Shown piece after piece: positions 13,501 to 25,002 of a stretch of 64,000 nucleotides of DNA. The stretch is from positions 21,204,001-21,268,000 of the forward strand of contig OY727097.1 in the NCBI GenBank assembly GCA_963402885.1, given 5' to 3'. Position numbers and translations under genes: made by a program. Within the stretch, counting starts at the first letter, position 1. Every line of letters starts with the position of its first letter. Origin of the DNA: Antedon bifida (Eukaryota; Echinodermata; Crinoidea; Comatulida; Antedonidae). The notes under the pieces were generated by a model that saw nothing but the letters and a program-made list of their open reading frames with translations, was not told the origin of the DNA and made no database searches.

Positions 13501-15815
13501 TTTTTGCTGTATGTTACGTCGGTTTTTTTTAAAGCAAATGTATATTTTCTATGAAAATAGTACCAGTTAGTGTAGTTGTGCACTGTTATTATTTTCTCCC
13601 AATATACCATACATCGACGCATGACATGCTTTTCCGACATGACATACAGAGAGGAGTGCCAACGAATTGATCGTTAATACATTGATGTGAAACAAGCTCT
13701 TGTAAATTTGTGTGAGAGAGCCAGATCATAACAATTCCTGTTTGATTTCCTAGTAGAAATAGTAGTAGGACGAACTATAATGGTAGTTCAGTTGAAAACA
13801 TTATAGTTAGGCTACTGTAGGCTATATTCAAGAAACGATGTAAAATAACTGCTTATGAGATCACCTTGGTGAGAAAAGATATAGCCTACGTTTTTGATTT
13901 TATGTGTCTGTTAATATTCAATTGCACCCGAGTCATGTTGTGTAATGCATTTTACTTATTTTTACATTGCATTTCGTGTCGTTTTTACTTTAATACTGTA
14001 TGTTATTTTGTGTCTATATTGTGTATATTTTATTCCGCTACGGCGATCGTTCGAGATCACATTAAAAGCTATAGGCCTATACTGCTCTAACAAATGATAT
14101 TCCATAGCAGGTTTAAAAATCAGATATACACGGGGGTTTTAGGCCAAATACAGATTATGTATGCGTCTTAGAAATTCCTCTAATTTCTAATTTAAAAGTT
14201 ATATATGTTATTATGTTATTTTTTAGTTACAATTGTACTTATTTTTTTGTGTCATTTTGTTTTTCATTGTAACAGTAAGTTGCGTCCTGTTGAAAAACAC
14301 CTTGAAGGAATTGATACATGCGATAAGAAAAATGAGAGAGTGAAAGATGAGGGGTTACATCAATCACGCATAACTACATCTTCAACCCCTTCTTGTCCTT
14401 CTGCTCACCCACCAACGGTCCTTGTTGTTCCCGAATCGACAGATGAGTCTAACCTTAAACTTCAGTCGGCAAAAACACGTACACGTAGTGGACGTCAAAG
14501 AACTTCTTCTAAAAGTCCACGCCTCAGACCTAAAACTGCAAAGAATATAACGAATCCAGGTTCCAATGAACGAATCAATAAAACAAACAATGGACAAATA
14601 AGAGCAAATTCTACACAAAAGCACAATTCCAGAAGAGCATCGACATATTCATTTTCAACAGCACACTTTGCCGGTATATATCTTAAGAATGTTACATATA
14701 GTATACGGATAGAAAAATGGACATAATTCCTATTAGGCCTAAAACATCACACTTATTTTTTAATTTGTTTACAGAACACCACACAGAACTTATCAATATC
14801 AGAACTGGCCAATTAAACATTAAGGAATCAATGAAGCTATTCAAGTGTTATACTAAAGAGCAGGTACGTCATAATAATAATAATTAATAACACATTATTG
14901 AATGTTATTATAATATATATTATAATATAAGTTATAATAGGCCTTTGTAGAATTTTGCGCGGGTGGAATACCTGCACACAAGTGTTTGTAATTATGTAAG
15001 AAAGATGATAATATGTTTCCTTAATGAGAGTGTGATGAATACGACTTGTTGTCACAGAGTTAGATAAGGTATGTTGTTTCAAAACCCTTAACATCTGTTG
15101 ATGAGTATCTTGACGAATCTTATGATATTATGTTTGTGAACAGTTGGACTATAAGTGTAAAAACTGTCAAGCTACAGATAGCTACACTATGCAAATTCGC
15201 AAGTGACGTAGATGCGTGATTGGTTTCTATATATTTTTTTAAGATTTTGGACCATTACAACATGTTTATAAAATACGATACAAGTAAGGATTATTCTCTG
15301 GACCTTAGTGAAACAAGTGAAGCAATTCATTCAACTGTTGGTGATTATTATACACAAGAACAAATAAAGGTATATAGGTCTAGTGATCCGAATGCTATCA
15401 TTATAACTCCTGACCATAAACATGCATTGTGAGAACATCACTGATTCGTTCTTGTTATCTGTCTGATCCAGGAAAGCCTTATGTGAGGCTAGTAAGGCTG
15501 CAGAAAGTAGCGTGTCCATGAGGATTTCACCATCTGTATTGCTACTACATCTTCGTCTTGACTACATGAATATTACCGATAACATTGTACTATTTAACAC
15601 CCCCTCCAATACTTCACATTTGATATTTTTATTTCCGTTTCTTGTAGGAGGTTATGGAGGAAGTGGATGTAAATCACTCAAACTCAATTGATTTTTATGA
15701 ATACCTAGGTATAGCATCTATGTTGAAGCAACGATCGGGCAATTCAAAGGTTTTCAAAAGTGGTATTGTTAGGCATGGAGGAACATCAGTATCAAAAATG
15801 TGTGTTGTGCAATAA
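7563..15815 (+). CDS. Coiled-coil EF-hand protein with C-terminal CaaX-like motif (14 exons)
   Basis: I do not recognise the family. Exons: 7563-7587, 8187-8407, 9076-9231, 9927-9978, 10365-10503, 10901-11054, 11151-11217, 11545-11680, 12743-12899, 13113-13153, 14276-14673, 14775-14863, 15244-15369, 15648-15815. Every intron is GT-AG, phases agree throughout, and the sum is 1929 nt (642 residues plus stop). Residues about 10-370 are charged, helix-rich and heptad-like. Residues about 385-510 are Ser/Thr/Lys/Arg-rich and probably disordered. Two EF-hand loops follow: D557-E568 (D,S,D,S,L,D,E) and D594-E605 (DVNHSNSIDFYE), both with acidic position 1 and Glu12. The last four residues are CVVQ, which fits a CaaX farnesylation signal. 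Known EF-hand pairs bind calcium; membrane tethering is inferred. Exon 1 encodes only MEIILSNQ, so the start is the least certain part. Confidence 0.85.
7821..7868. repeat. CA/CATA microsatellite in intron 1 of the EF-hand gene
   Basis: Low-complexity run of ACAC, GCAC and ATAC steps. It creates short apparent reading frames of His/Thr that are not genes. Confidence 0.85.
9295..9495. repeat. Degenerate array of a GGCCRGGTGGCAA word in intron 3 of the EF-hand gene
   Basis: Variants of GGCCGGGTGGCAA and GGCCAGGTGGCGAA recur about eight times at irregular spacing, in a GC-rich patch unlike the AT-rich intron around it. No target duplication or inverted arm was found. It may be a worn relative in style of the short-word arrays in MED4 intron 1. 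Confidence 0.55.
10560..10795 (+). mobile_element. Old MITE copy (CCTTAAAG family) in intron 5 of the EF-hand gene
   Basis: The stretch matches the inside of the MITE at 39312-39665 in the same orientation: 'gacaaaataaac', 'ccaattcgactatt', 'gctttaaattacaat', 'caggtaaataa' and 'gaataactattatgttacat' occur in the same order. The termini are not preserved, so it is an old copy. Confidence 0.6.
12250..12640 (-). mobile_element. Probable LINE 3' UTR remnant in intron 8 of the EF-hand gene
   Basis: A TTATTATTATT run is followed on the plus strand by 'caaatcggctgccaaagctg' and AT-rich sequence. Read on the minus strand this has the form of a LINE 3' UTR ending in (TAA)n. A similar 'gcagccttagctgaattac' phrase is present near 25080. 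No coding part remains. Confidence 0.35.
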
Positions 15816-16695
15816 CTAATTAATCGTCGAATATAAAACAAATGTCGAAATAATTTACTATTTGATTAAAGGCCAAGTTGAGATCAAAAGAGTAACATCT
15901 AGGAATTATTTCCTTTCATAAAATAACGTGTAGATAGTAATTAATTTAATTACGCTTAATATCAAGTTAAAAGTAAACTTTCTATGTGTGGACTACTACA
16001 TTACTCACGTATTGTTTAGAGAGCCTGGAAGGTGATACATTCTATTTAGTTTTATTCAGATTTATGTATGTCATTTTATTCTATCCCTGGTTAGCCTATA
16101 AGTTATCTTTTTTGTATATATTTTATATCTTTCAATAATAACTTGCAACAACCAATAACATTACAATAAGCAAATACTGACCAATAATAAATGTGTGAAT
16201 TAATAATAAATCCCAATATAAAAACTCCTTAATTTTACCATTGGTATAATGATAGGCCTCGTCTGTGGTTTCTTATAAACAATTAGTGTCTTGAATAAAT
16301 TAATTTCTACACACAGACGCTTTCCCAAAAAGTGGTAATGCTAAACAATGTGTGTTGTGAAATAACATGTGTTGCTTCAAGCCATATTCCCTTAAGTTAA
16401 AAGAAGGTATATAGGAAATGGACAAAATTTGAAAATATTTGGGTCAACAAATTTCAGCTAAAAAATGTAATGTTGGTCTAACAAACAACATTGATCCTAC
16501 ATTCTACACGCACGATAACGCTTTTTCTAAAGGCAAATCCATTAAATATATTTTATGTTATGTAGCATTAAATACTGGAGTGTTTTATAAATTGAAATAT
16601 ACATATACACAACAAAATAGAAGTAAAAGAATACGGTACATAGCTGTGTCAAGTAATGAATGAAACCAACCAATCACCAGCCAAATAGTGTTCTA
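15816..16695. other. 3' flank of the EF-hand gene
   Basis: AT-rich sequence with no gene. The AATAAA at 16196-16201, 381 bases after the stop codon, is a reasonable polyadenylation signal for the EF-hand gene. A 74-codon open run at 16439-16663 has no recognisable feature. Confidence 0.45.
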
Positions 16696-16696
16696 A

Positions 16697-16806
16697 CAAG
16701 GCCATATACAGGGCTGCAGTCGCGTGCTCAAGTTAGTGTTTACCGACCAACCGACCGACCGGCCAACCGACCGAAATAGTAAGCTGTAGAGTCACGTTGC
16801 ACGCCA
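16697..16806 (+). repeat. Dispersed repeat with CCGA run, copy 1
   Basis: The block 'aacaaggccatatac', 'ggctgcagtcgcgtgctcaa', a (CCGA)n run, then 'agctgtagagt' is shared with 40749-40850. It is a short interspersed repeat with a GC-rich core. Its class is unknown to me. Confidence 0.7.
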
Positions 16807-17552
16807 CTAAAAACTGAAAGGGCATACAAACAACAATAAATGTAAAGGAACACATAGTTGTGTCACCAAGTAATAAGAAACGTTATTCAATGTTCTAATG
16901 AAATCAACCGATCACCAAAAAAATAATATTTATAAAATAAACATACACAAAAAACAAAGGACAAAAATGAAGAAAAATTTTCACTTCAAAAGTTTCAATT
17001 TGAGAATACAATTCTCATAATTAGGCTAGTTAAATATTAATTACTAAAATAATCAAATGAAATAACGCTCCAATCAATCAATTATTTAATGAATGATTAT
17101 CATCCCACAAATTACTTTAAAACAGCTATCCATCTCGAAAAAAAACCCCGGTAGGCCTATAGGTAGAATCTGCAAATAAATGACAATAGCAGCTCAGTTA
17201 AAATAAATCTAATGAGTAAATTTAGTCAAATTCTTTATTCATCCCACGTTGGGCAATTTCAAAAACCGTATAAACAATATAAATAAATAGGCCTACATAG
17301 TAATAATCATTAAAAAACTCAAAAATTAAATCAGATTTAAATACACGAACCTTAAATCTTATTGACAGATTGGTATCTCGTAGTTCAATAGTAAACTATT
17401 TATCAGCTATCATGCTTTGTTTTTTTTTTAAGATAATTGTTTGAAAATATAAAAAATTATTACTACTCATTATTACTCATTTTGTAACGGTGATGGACAC
17501 CAAATCGAACAAAATGTGTTGATTTATTACATATATAAATAATTATATAATA

Positions 17553-18175
17553 ACTCGCTTTGCTCGCGTACCATCTAGGTTTAGCCCATAGATAGTAATT
17601 TCAGCGTAAACAAATGGCGATTTCAAATGTACGTACCGCAGGACTATAATACATGTCGTTTGCAGAAACGACTAAATAGACACAGGTTTATGTAGTCAAA
17701 TAAAATTAACACCCTGAGAATTACTTGAGTCAAATTTAAACAAACATAATTTGTGTTTTTACGTAACATTAGGGTTGAGGGATTGTGAAGAGGATGGGTG
17801 CAAAGAGGAATCATTTTAAAATATATTTTTTAACCATAACATATTTGTTTTTATGTTTTATAAATAATATACCACTAAACACAGTAAAACATTTGCGATT
17901 TAATACTTTGTTGAAACTATCACCGTCCTAGTCGATTGAAATAGTAAAGTACATGTAACAATACACCACTACGACGTTTATATTTGTAATTATTAATTAA
18001 TACAATTAACGTTGATAAGCATTATTTGTATAATCATGTGTTTAAACAGTACCCGCACTCACATTAAAAAATTTGCGCTTCAAATGGCGAAAAAATGGTT
18101 TATGTATTTATTGTCAAAGGTTTTTAATTTATTCCCCAAGGGCCCATAAATTTACCTACTTGTGTTATACCAAAT
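17553..18175 (+). repeat. Diverged single copy of part of the 2.34-kb tandem unit
   Basis: From 'ctcgctttgctcgcgta' onward the sequence tracks 54725-55440 in order: 'cagcgtaaa', 'tttcaaatgtacgtaccgca', 'acattagggttgaggga', 'aatataccactaaa', 'acgtttatatttgtaatta' and 'attccccaagggcccata'. It is clearly more diverged than the array copies are from one another. The unit is therefore interspersed as well as tandem. Confidence 0.8.
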
Positions 18176-18518
18176 AACCATACTGGGAGACTGAGGGATT
18201 GGAATGTTCCATTCATCGCCAAGCAATACGTTCGTATAAACAAAAAATAGTATGTTCAAATCGGCTTGTTTTCAACATTATGATGCTGTACTCGAGCTGT
18301 TTAACCAATGTTAAATGTTATTTATTGTTTAACCAATTTTCAGCTATTAAAAACAATTAACGTAGAAGGAGATAGGTAAATGCGAAGCATCCTCGTATTA
18401 TTGTGTGCGGATGTTTTTCAGCACCGACATCCATTAGACAGTGTATACCACGATCGGAAAACACCCCTATTTGGGGCAAATTGTTGAACCTAAATTCGTT
18501 TTAATCGTCAGTAAATAA

Positions 18519-19641
18519 TTATCTGGCTGTGAAATGTTCTAGTAACGTAATTAATTTTCTTGCTGATTTTTCATCTTGCAAGATACACGTGGAGTCATCT
18601 GCATATTGGGTTATTTTAATTTCTCTTTCATTTACAGTAATACTTTTTATATTGTTATCGTCCCTAATATAGCCTGCCAATAATTCTATAGATAAAATAA
18701 ATAAATAAGGACTAAGTGGATCCCCTTGTCTCACTCCTCTTTTAACTGAAAAGTACGCAGAGGAATGCCCATCATTCATTATGCACCTACTGATATCGTT
18801 ATATAATGACTTGATGACATTTATAAAATGTTTTCCGAAGTTTAACTTTGTTAATACGTGTACCAGAAAATTCCATTCTAAAGAATCGAAAGCTTTTTCG
18901 AAATCTAGGAACATCAAAACTCCTGGAATATTTTTTATCTTAGTAAATTCCATAACATCTTCAATAGTTCGTACGGATTCACAAATGTATCTATCTTTAA
19001 CGAACCCATGTTTGATCAACGTGAATAAGAGATGGAATGATTTGACTCAATCTGGCTGATAAAACTATCTATATAGTCCACATTTAATAAAGAGATGGGT
19101 CTCCAATTATTTAGTTTGCATCTATCTTTACCTTCTTTTTCTATTAGAGTTATTGTTGCCTGTCTCTGTGATGTTGACATTTCCCCTCGATTAAGTCCAA
19201 TATTTAAAAGTGTACTACTGTTTCACATCGTTTCCCGGGCTTTTAGTTTGCGGCATACTTTTCATGGCATTAAGGCATTCTAATATTTGTAAGGTCTACT
19301 TCACAGCTTCTCTTATTTTCTTCTTTTAAAGCGGGAATACTTTCACTCCTAAAGAATTTATTTTCTGTTAAATTTTCATTAGTTTTAACTTTTGTTGGTA
19401 GTACTCCATTTGTAATTTTAGTCTTTTGTGTTAGTTATTTCTTTATTCTCATCTGTTGTTAGTTTTTTACATTGTTTTTTCTGATTATTCCTTTTTTCTA
19501 AACTTAAAAAATGGAGCTATCTTGAAGTAGTATTAAATCAGCTTTTGTGTTTCTACACCAATTAAAAATACTTGTGCGTTTCTTTCTTCTGCCTAATCCA
19601 CGAACATTTAATGTTACAATATTCAAGCTATCTAATGTCAT
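18519..19641 (-). mobile_element. L1/Tx1-like LINE, internally deleted ORF2
   Basis: On the minus strand ORF2 starts at 19641 with MTLDSLNIVTLNVRGLG, the opening of an apurinic endonuclease domain, which runs only to about 19500. The sequence then jumps to the region just before the reverse transcriptase ('KSMPQTKSPGND' near 19270) and goes on with TITLIEKEGKDRCKLNNWRP and ISLLNVDY, then the open frame 19019-18519. That frame has FLDFEKAFDSLEW (motif A), GVRQGDPLSP (motif B) and QYADDSTCIL (catalytic YADD). Most of the endonuclease is missing, there is at least one frame change, and the 3' half of ORF2 is cut off at about 18519. It is a dead copy. Confidence 0.85.
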
Positions 19642-19754
19642 AACTAATTTACGTATTTATCTACTTAATAAAAATTAAACATTGTATTGTACTTGTAAAA
19701 AAGAAAAGAAAAGCAGCGAGATGGTGAAAACCCGCCCAAAGCAAGTCACAATCT

Positions 19755-20850
19755 ATATTATTAGTTAGAGAGTTTGTACGTTTGTTTGTTTGTTATACAC
19801 GTAACCTTACATATGGGTATCAAAATGACTGCAATTGTACCGGGAATGTTCTAAGCTAGCTATATTTGAACACTATCCACCATCTAGGATCCAAGTTAGG
19901 GGCCAACATGTGGTCAAAATGGCCCACTTTTTCCTACTTTCGATGTTTGTTCATTATACAAATTTCTATTTCTGCATGTAACCATACATATGAGGTATCA
20001 AAATGATCGCAATTGTACCGGGAAGGTTTTAAACTACATTTCAAAAAGTCCGGGGATTTGGTGGGAGAGGGGGATTGGGAGATAGGTGTGAGAGTTGGCG
20101 TTCAGGGGATAGTGGGGATTTTGCTTAGGCTAGGGGTAGTAGGCTATCAAATTGACCAGAATTGTGGTAGGAAATTGTTAAAGTATTTTAATTATCACTG
20201 GGAAGGGGCTGGGTGGGGAGTTTGGGGTGGGGATGTAGGCCTATTCACCATGACTGAAACTGTACTGGGAATGTTTTAAACTACAATTTGAAAACTGTCA
20301 CTGAGGGATTATGGGTTGAAGTGATGTCTAACATTATTTGTACTGGAACCGTCCTAAACACATCACCCAGTATCTGGGGTGTGTTGGGAGGGAGGAGGGG
20401 GAGCGGAAATACTGGCGTAATGAAGTATTTGATTGGAATTTGTACTAGGAAAAAGTTACTATATTTGAACTGTCCAGGGGAGGAATTAAGGTTTGTTGAT
20501 TGTGGCTGGGATGGAGAGAGGAGAAAGAAGGCTGGGAGACCGCAGTATCTAAATTAGATATTTTAATTATCAGTCAATATGACACCTATTCATTTACACA
20601 GTTTACAACGTCCTTAAACCATTATTAGGCCTATCATAGCTATGTATACTCCTCTCAATTGGAAGCTAAAGTTGTCCTTCACTGGGAAGAATTTGTTTTT
20701 AAAAAGAGTGTAGGGTGTTCTTGAAGAGGGATGGAGGTTGGTGAGTATAGGGAGATACTGACGTCGGGTGTTATGTACTGAGAAGGCTTCTCAAAACTAA
20801 TTTTGAAACGTCCTGCCCTGGGGCGGGTATAATTGCTAGTTAGTAATAAT
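19755..20850. mobile_element. Non-autonomous repeat element with G-rich internal repeats
   Basis: The left side has 'attattagttagagagttt' then GTTTGTTTGTTTG. The right side ends GGGCGGGTATAATTGCTAGT followed by TAGTAATAATTA. Inside, the phrase 'tatcaaaatgactgcaatt' with 'gtaccgggaatgtt' returns at 19819, 19997 and, more worn, near 20143 and 20248. The plus strand is strongly G-rich. Two open runs inside (20013-20279, 20288-20557) are by-products of this bias. The class is not assigned. Confidence 0.5.
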
Positions 20851-21903
20851 TAGTGATTGAGTAAGGTGGGTGCGTTGTGGGTGTGTATTCATTGGCCAAT
20901 CACAACGAGCATCATTTCCATATGGATTGGTGTAAACAATAACATCGTAGTAGCGATACCTTTTACTTTGTTTTAAAATGCAAGCACTGATCTTTGTTGA
21001 ATAACAATATACAATCTGAAAATTAGTGGAAAACAATACCGAGGTATTTGTTCTATTCGGAATATGAATAAATTTACATTGAAAAGAAAGCCTAAATTGT
21101 AATTTAAAAACAAATATAAACACAATCCCAATAGTTGTAAAATTTCGACTACCAGAAGTTTACGAAGGTGAGACAAAATCATACCTCACTTTTGTCGGAA
21201 AAAAATGCATTTTGCCAGCAATAGACAATGCTTGGAATCAAATGCCACATTTTAATGTTAACACAATAGCATTGCTGTTAAGTAGGCCTTTGTTCTTGCT
21301 TTTATACAACATACACAAATTTAAAAAAGAGAAAAATAAATAATTAAATAAAAGTAGTGGTAACTTTATTTCTCGAAGATATTATATTAACCATCATTAA
21401 ACATCGTTTGTATACGTAAATTATACCTATAGCAACATGTATGGAGTGATTATCGATCTTACTTAAAAATAGAAATGTTCAGATTGTAAACTGTCACAAA
21501 GTTGCAGTCAATATTGTTGACGATTATCATTTTTATGTTCAAAGTGGTACCACACCGCTATCCATTTCGAGAAAAGAACCCGGTTCTGATATCGAGATCT
21601 GAAAAAATAATATTCACAATGGTTCCAGTTTATGAATGAATATAAAGAAACTATTAAATTCGAAAACAATTTGATAAACTAATAAAAATGTATTCTTTTT
21701 TTATTTTAGTAAAATAATCCATATAGTGGGGCTCCTTAGACCCAAAATACTTTTTCAAATTTGGTTAGAAGCATAAAACTTGGTATGGCAACTTGTATCG
21801 AAAATTCGCAACTTTTAAGATTTGAGGCCATTTAAAATTTGAAAAAAAAAAAAACCTTTGACCTGAGTGAAATAAAGGTAAATAATATCTTAAAATTACT
21901 TAC

Positions 21904-23196
21904 ACTGACATTTGGTACCAATATAATCGTCTTTACATTCACAATAATATGATAGTGGTATTTCACTTTTGTCTTGCTTACACATCCCACCATTTTTACA
22001 ATCTCCTGATTTGCATGCTAGTATAAAAGGTTAGTAGATATTATTTCTTTCTATTTGACTACTTAGCCTAGGAAAAAACGCGCTTTAATATGAATTACTC
22101 TGCATGCGTCGTTATACTTGCCTGATACATTTTTACATTAAACCAAGTTGTTAAATTTACCTAATTGAAACAGATATTCGGTTTTTCCGTAATAGCCTCT
22201 AAAAATTAAAAATATATCTTACTTTTCAACAGGTGGCAATTGGTACCAGAATACTCGGATGTACATTTGCAATAATAGTTGTCACTTCTGTCTTTCGTAC
22301 ACATCCCATCATTTTCGCAATTAAGTTCTTCATTGCATACTAGTAAGATGTTAATGGTATAAGTTTACACTGGAATAATCTACATTTATATCCAAATATC
22401 TAAAATATTAAAACAAACTGGGGCAAGCCTGTGCTGATTTTATTTCGAACTTCTTCAGTATTATTTACAGAGTGACATCAATTATCAAACTTATTAATAT
22501 TACTGTTACACTTTGCGTTAACTACTATTTGTTATTTTGGTAGCTTGGTTGATGTATGTTAAAAATATAGCTACTGTAGATTAATTGATGTAACTTTGTG
22601 ATGCAATACGATTTTAAAGATATGTTTTATATTCAATATTGCTCCCTTGTTTCGTATCCCTGTCGTCAATGTAATGTTAATAATTATACTAAATTCAAAG
22701 AAGGACAAGGGTAGATTCTGCATCAGTCATATTCTGATCTAATAATCAAACTGATTCTAGTGACTACTGAATCAATCCAAAATTACCTTAACTATTATTT
22801 CACAAAAATGTTATACTTACATTTTGTAGGTATTTGTATGTTTAACTTTCAAACATCTTGTATCCAAAACTGATTTTTGTATGTAAAAGTTGGTAGATTT
22901 AAAAAACACATCATTGGGCCACTTAATATATATTATGCTTAATTTATATTGATAATTTGATATTTATATAATTCTTGTTTTTGTTTGTATGCCTTGCGTG
23001 TTGGTGTGGCACGCCTTATGGCGACAGTGGTCCTCTGGCCTCTTTTGCCGCTCTTGGCACACTCAAAATAAATGTGTTGTTTTAAATGTTGCTGAGTAAA
23101 TACAAATATAATAATCTTACCTTCTGCTGTGCCTACAACATAGGATAACCCATGAAATAACAGTACAGTCGCTACGAATGTTGACAACCAACTCAT
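21904..23196 (-). CDS. Secreted protein with two EGF-like domains (partial gene model)
   Basis: Three exons on the minus strand, all in phase 1. Exon 1, 23196-23121, encodes MSWLSTFVATVLLFHGLSYV then VGTAE, a clear signal peptide. Exon 2, 22339-22223, carries CNEELNC, CENDGMC-type spacing, YYCKC and SGTNC: six cysteines of an EGF-like domain. Exon 3, 22017-21904, carries CKSGDC, KNGGMC, YYCECK and IGTKC, a second EGF-like domain. Each EGF exon is symmetric (1-1), the usual arrangement for shuffled extracellular modules. Both have GT-AG ends. The frame is still open at 21904 and I found no convincing next exon, so the 3' part is missing from this model. EGF-like modules act in extracellular binding; nothing more specific can be said. 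Confidence 0.7.
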
Positions 23197-23198
23197 CT
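22937..23198 (-). repeat. Tandem duplication of signal-peptide exon, proximal copy
   Basis: About 260 bp here are identical by eye to 23334-23593, 395 bp away. The copied block holds the signal-peptide exon, its donor site and about 180 bp of intron 1. Upstream of the exon the two copies differ at once, so the duplication boundary sits just before the ATG. Confidence 0.9.
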
Positions 23199-23515
23199 TT
23201 ACGAAGTGCACATACGTTTTCAACTTGTTGTCTTTATGTACTCATACATTCACAAATTAAAGGTCATTGAATAATTAATTATCGAATTAACGATGTTATA
23301 AATTTGCGTTAACTACTATTTGTTATTTTATGCCTAATTTATATTGATAATTTGATATTTATATAATTCTTGTTTTTGTTTGTATGCCTTGCGTGTTGGT
23401 GTGGCACGCCTTATGGCGACAGTGGTCCTCTGGCCTCTTTTGCCGCTCTTGGCACACTCAAAATAAATGTGTTGTTTTAAATGTTGCTGAGTAAATACAA
23501 ATATAATAATCTTAC

Positions 23516-23591
23516 CTTCTGCTGTGCCTACAACATAGGATAACCCATGAAATAACAGTACAGTCGCTACGAATGTTGACAACCAACTCAT
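23516..23591 (-). CDS. Duplicated signal-peptide exon (alternative first exon)
   Basis: It is identical to exon 1 of the EGF-like gene (23196-23121), including the GAA G/gtaag donor. It starts at 23591 with MSWLSTFVATVLLF. Its 5' flank differs from that of the other copy, so it could act as an alternative promoter and first exon encoding the same leader, or be inert. Which of the two is the original cannot be told from sequence alone. Confidence 0.6.
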
Positions 23592-23599
23592 CTATTAAT

Positions 23600-25000
23600 A
23601 ATAGTATTACATTTTCGTAGCTTTCCTGTATACTTATATCCTTCTTTGTTCCTTTCGTTTTTGTCTTTCTTTCTTTTGATTATATTGTTATTTACAATTA
23701 ACTTTAACACATTAGGCTACCATTGTTTGTACGTTTATTTATATTAACACTAATTAGGATAACACAATTATCTAAATAGTTGCATACATTGCATCTAAAG
23801 TAAATAAATTACTATTAACTAAGATAAATTAATATTATTATTATGTATAATACATTATCTGTATGGTTTTTATTCAAGCTATTACAAAATGACACACACA
23901 ACTGAAATGTAGCATTTGAAATTTAACAAATGACAAAATTAAACAATATTAGTTAATATACAAATAGGCCTACATTATAAAAAGGCTACTTAAATAACTA
24001 AGGTGACAAACGTCTATATCTAATGAGGACAAGGTATGCTATCGTCAATATTAAATAGACCGATCCTTCTCATTTACGAAACACCATATCAACTGTGTTA
24101 AAGAAAACATTGGAAGCCAATAAACAGTGTACAAATGAATTCAGTCAGCACCAAGTTTGACATTCATAGTCTTCAAATGTATAACAATACTTCATTAAGC
24201 TTAAATTAAATGGTTATTTTTTGTTTTTGTAATAAACAATTCATGCATATTGTATATACCTGTTACTTTTGTTATTATTATATAGCACCTTTTATACAAT
24301 TTATCTAGATTGGCAGGTCAAGAAATATCGAACAGAAAGACAATTAAGTTATTTATCGAGTCGTGGAAATACATAGCAGCTCGTAGTACTGGTCTTTTTG
24401 TATAGACAAGGCCCTCTATGGTGACGTTTATACGATTCAATATTACAATAAATTTCGGATTGAACTTTACAAGCAGTGTTTGACATAAACAAAGCCTAAT
24501 AGGCCTACATTCGATTTATCATGGATAATTCTATACAATCCTTCAGTTTATTATAACCATCTAAGTCATGACTTCAAGCTTTTTCTTGTCTTGTATTTTC
24601 TACACGAATATAAGGCACAACTCCCATAAATCGCTAAAACAAAAATAAACAGAGGAAGTCAGTCATAAATAATAAATAATTAAGGTTAACATTAAATGAG
24701 TTGTAATCATCTTGAAGTATAAATATACATTAAAATATCCTAAATTATATCGTACATGGTATACGTAGTATCTTTGGAGTTATTATAAATAGGCCTAAAC
24801 AAACGATTTCTAAGAAATTAAGTAAAACTGCTCTCTCAGCTGTAAATAAGGTATGTAGGCCTATATATTAATGTTTTTGAAATAATAGTTTTGTGACTAT
24901 AGATATGTGATGACACTGGTTCTTTTCTTTATGCGCGAATAATTTATAAAAAAATGTTACGTGATGCACACCGGTGTTATAGATATTTAACTTTTTATCA
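23600..25000. other. Intergenic AT-rich stretch
   Basis: No exon with matching splice sites and no clear repeat were seen. It has several AGGCCTA words and a TTATTATTA run near 23835. Confidence 0.5.
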
Positions 25001-25002
25001 TT

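Noticed and set aside
14205-14275. Upstream extension of the 173-codon open frame
   Set aside because: Hydrophobic residues before 14276 are intron read-through; the acceptor at 14274-14275 restores the phase from exon 10.
16439-16663. 74-codon open frame
   Set aside because: No domain, no splice partner, composition like the AT-rich flank.
20013-20557. Two Gly-rich open frames of 88 and 89 codons
   Set aside because: They arise from the G-rich strand bias of a repeat element; no domain, signal peptide or splice context.
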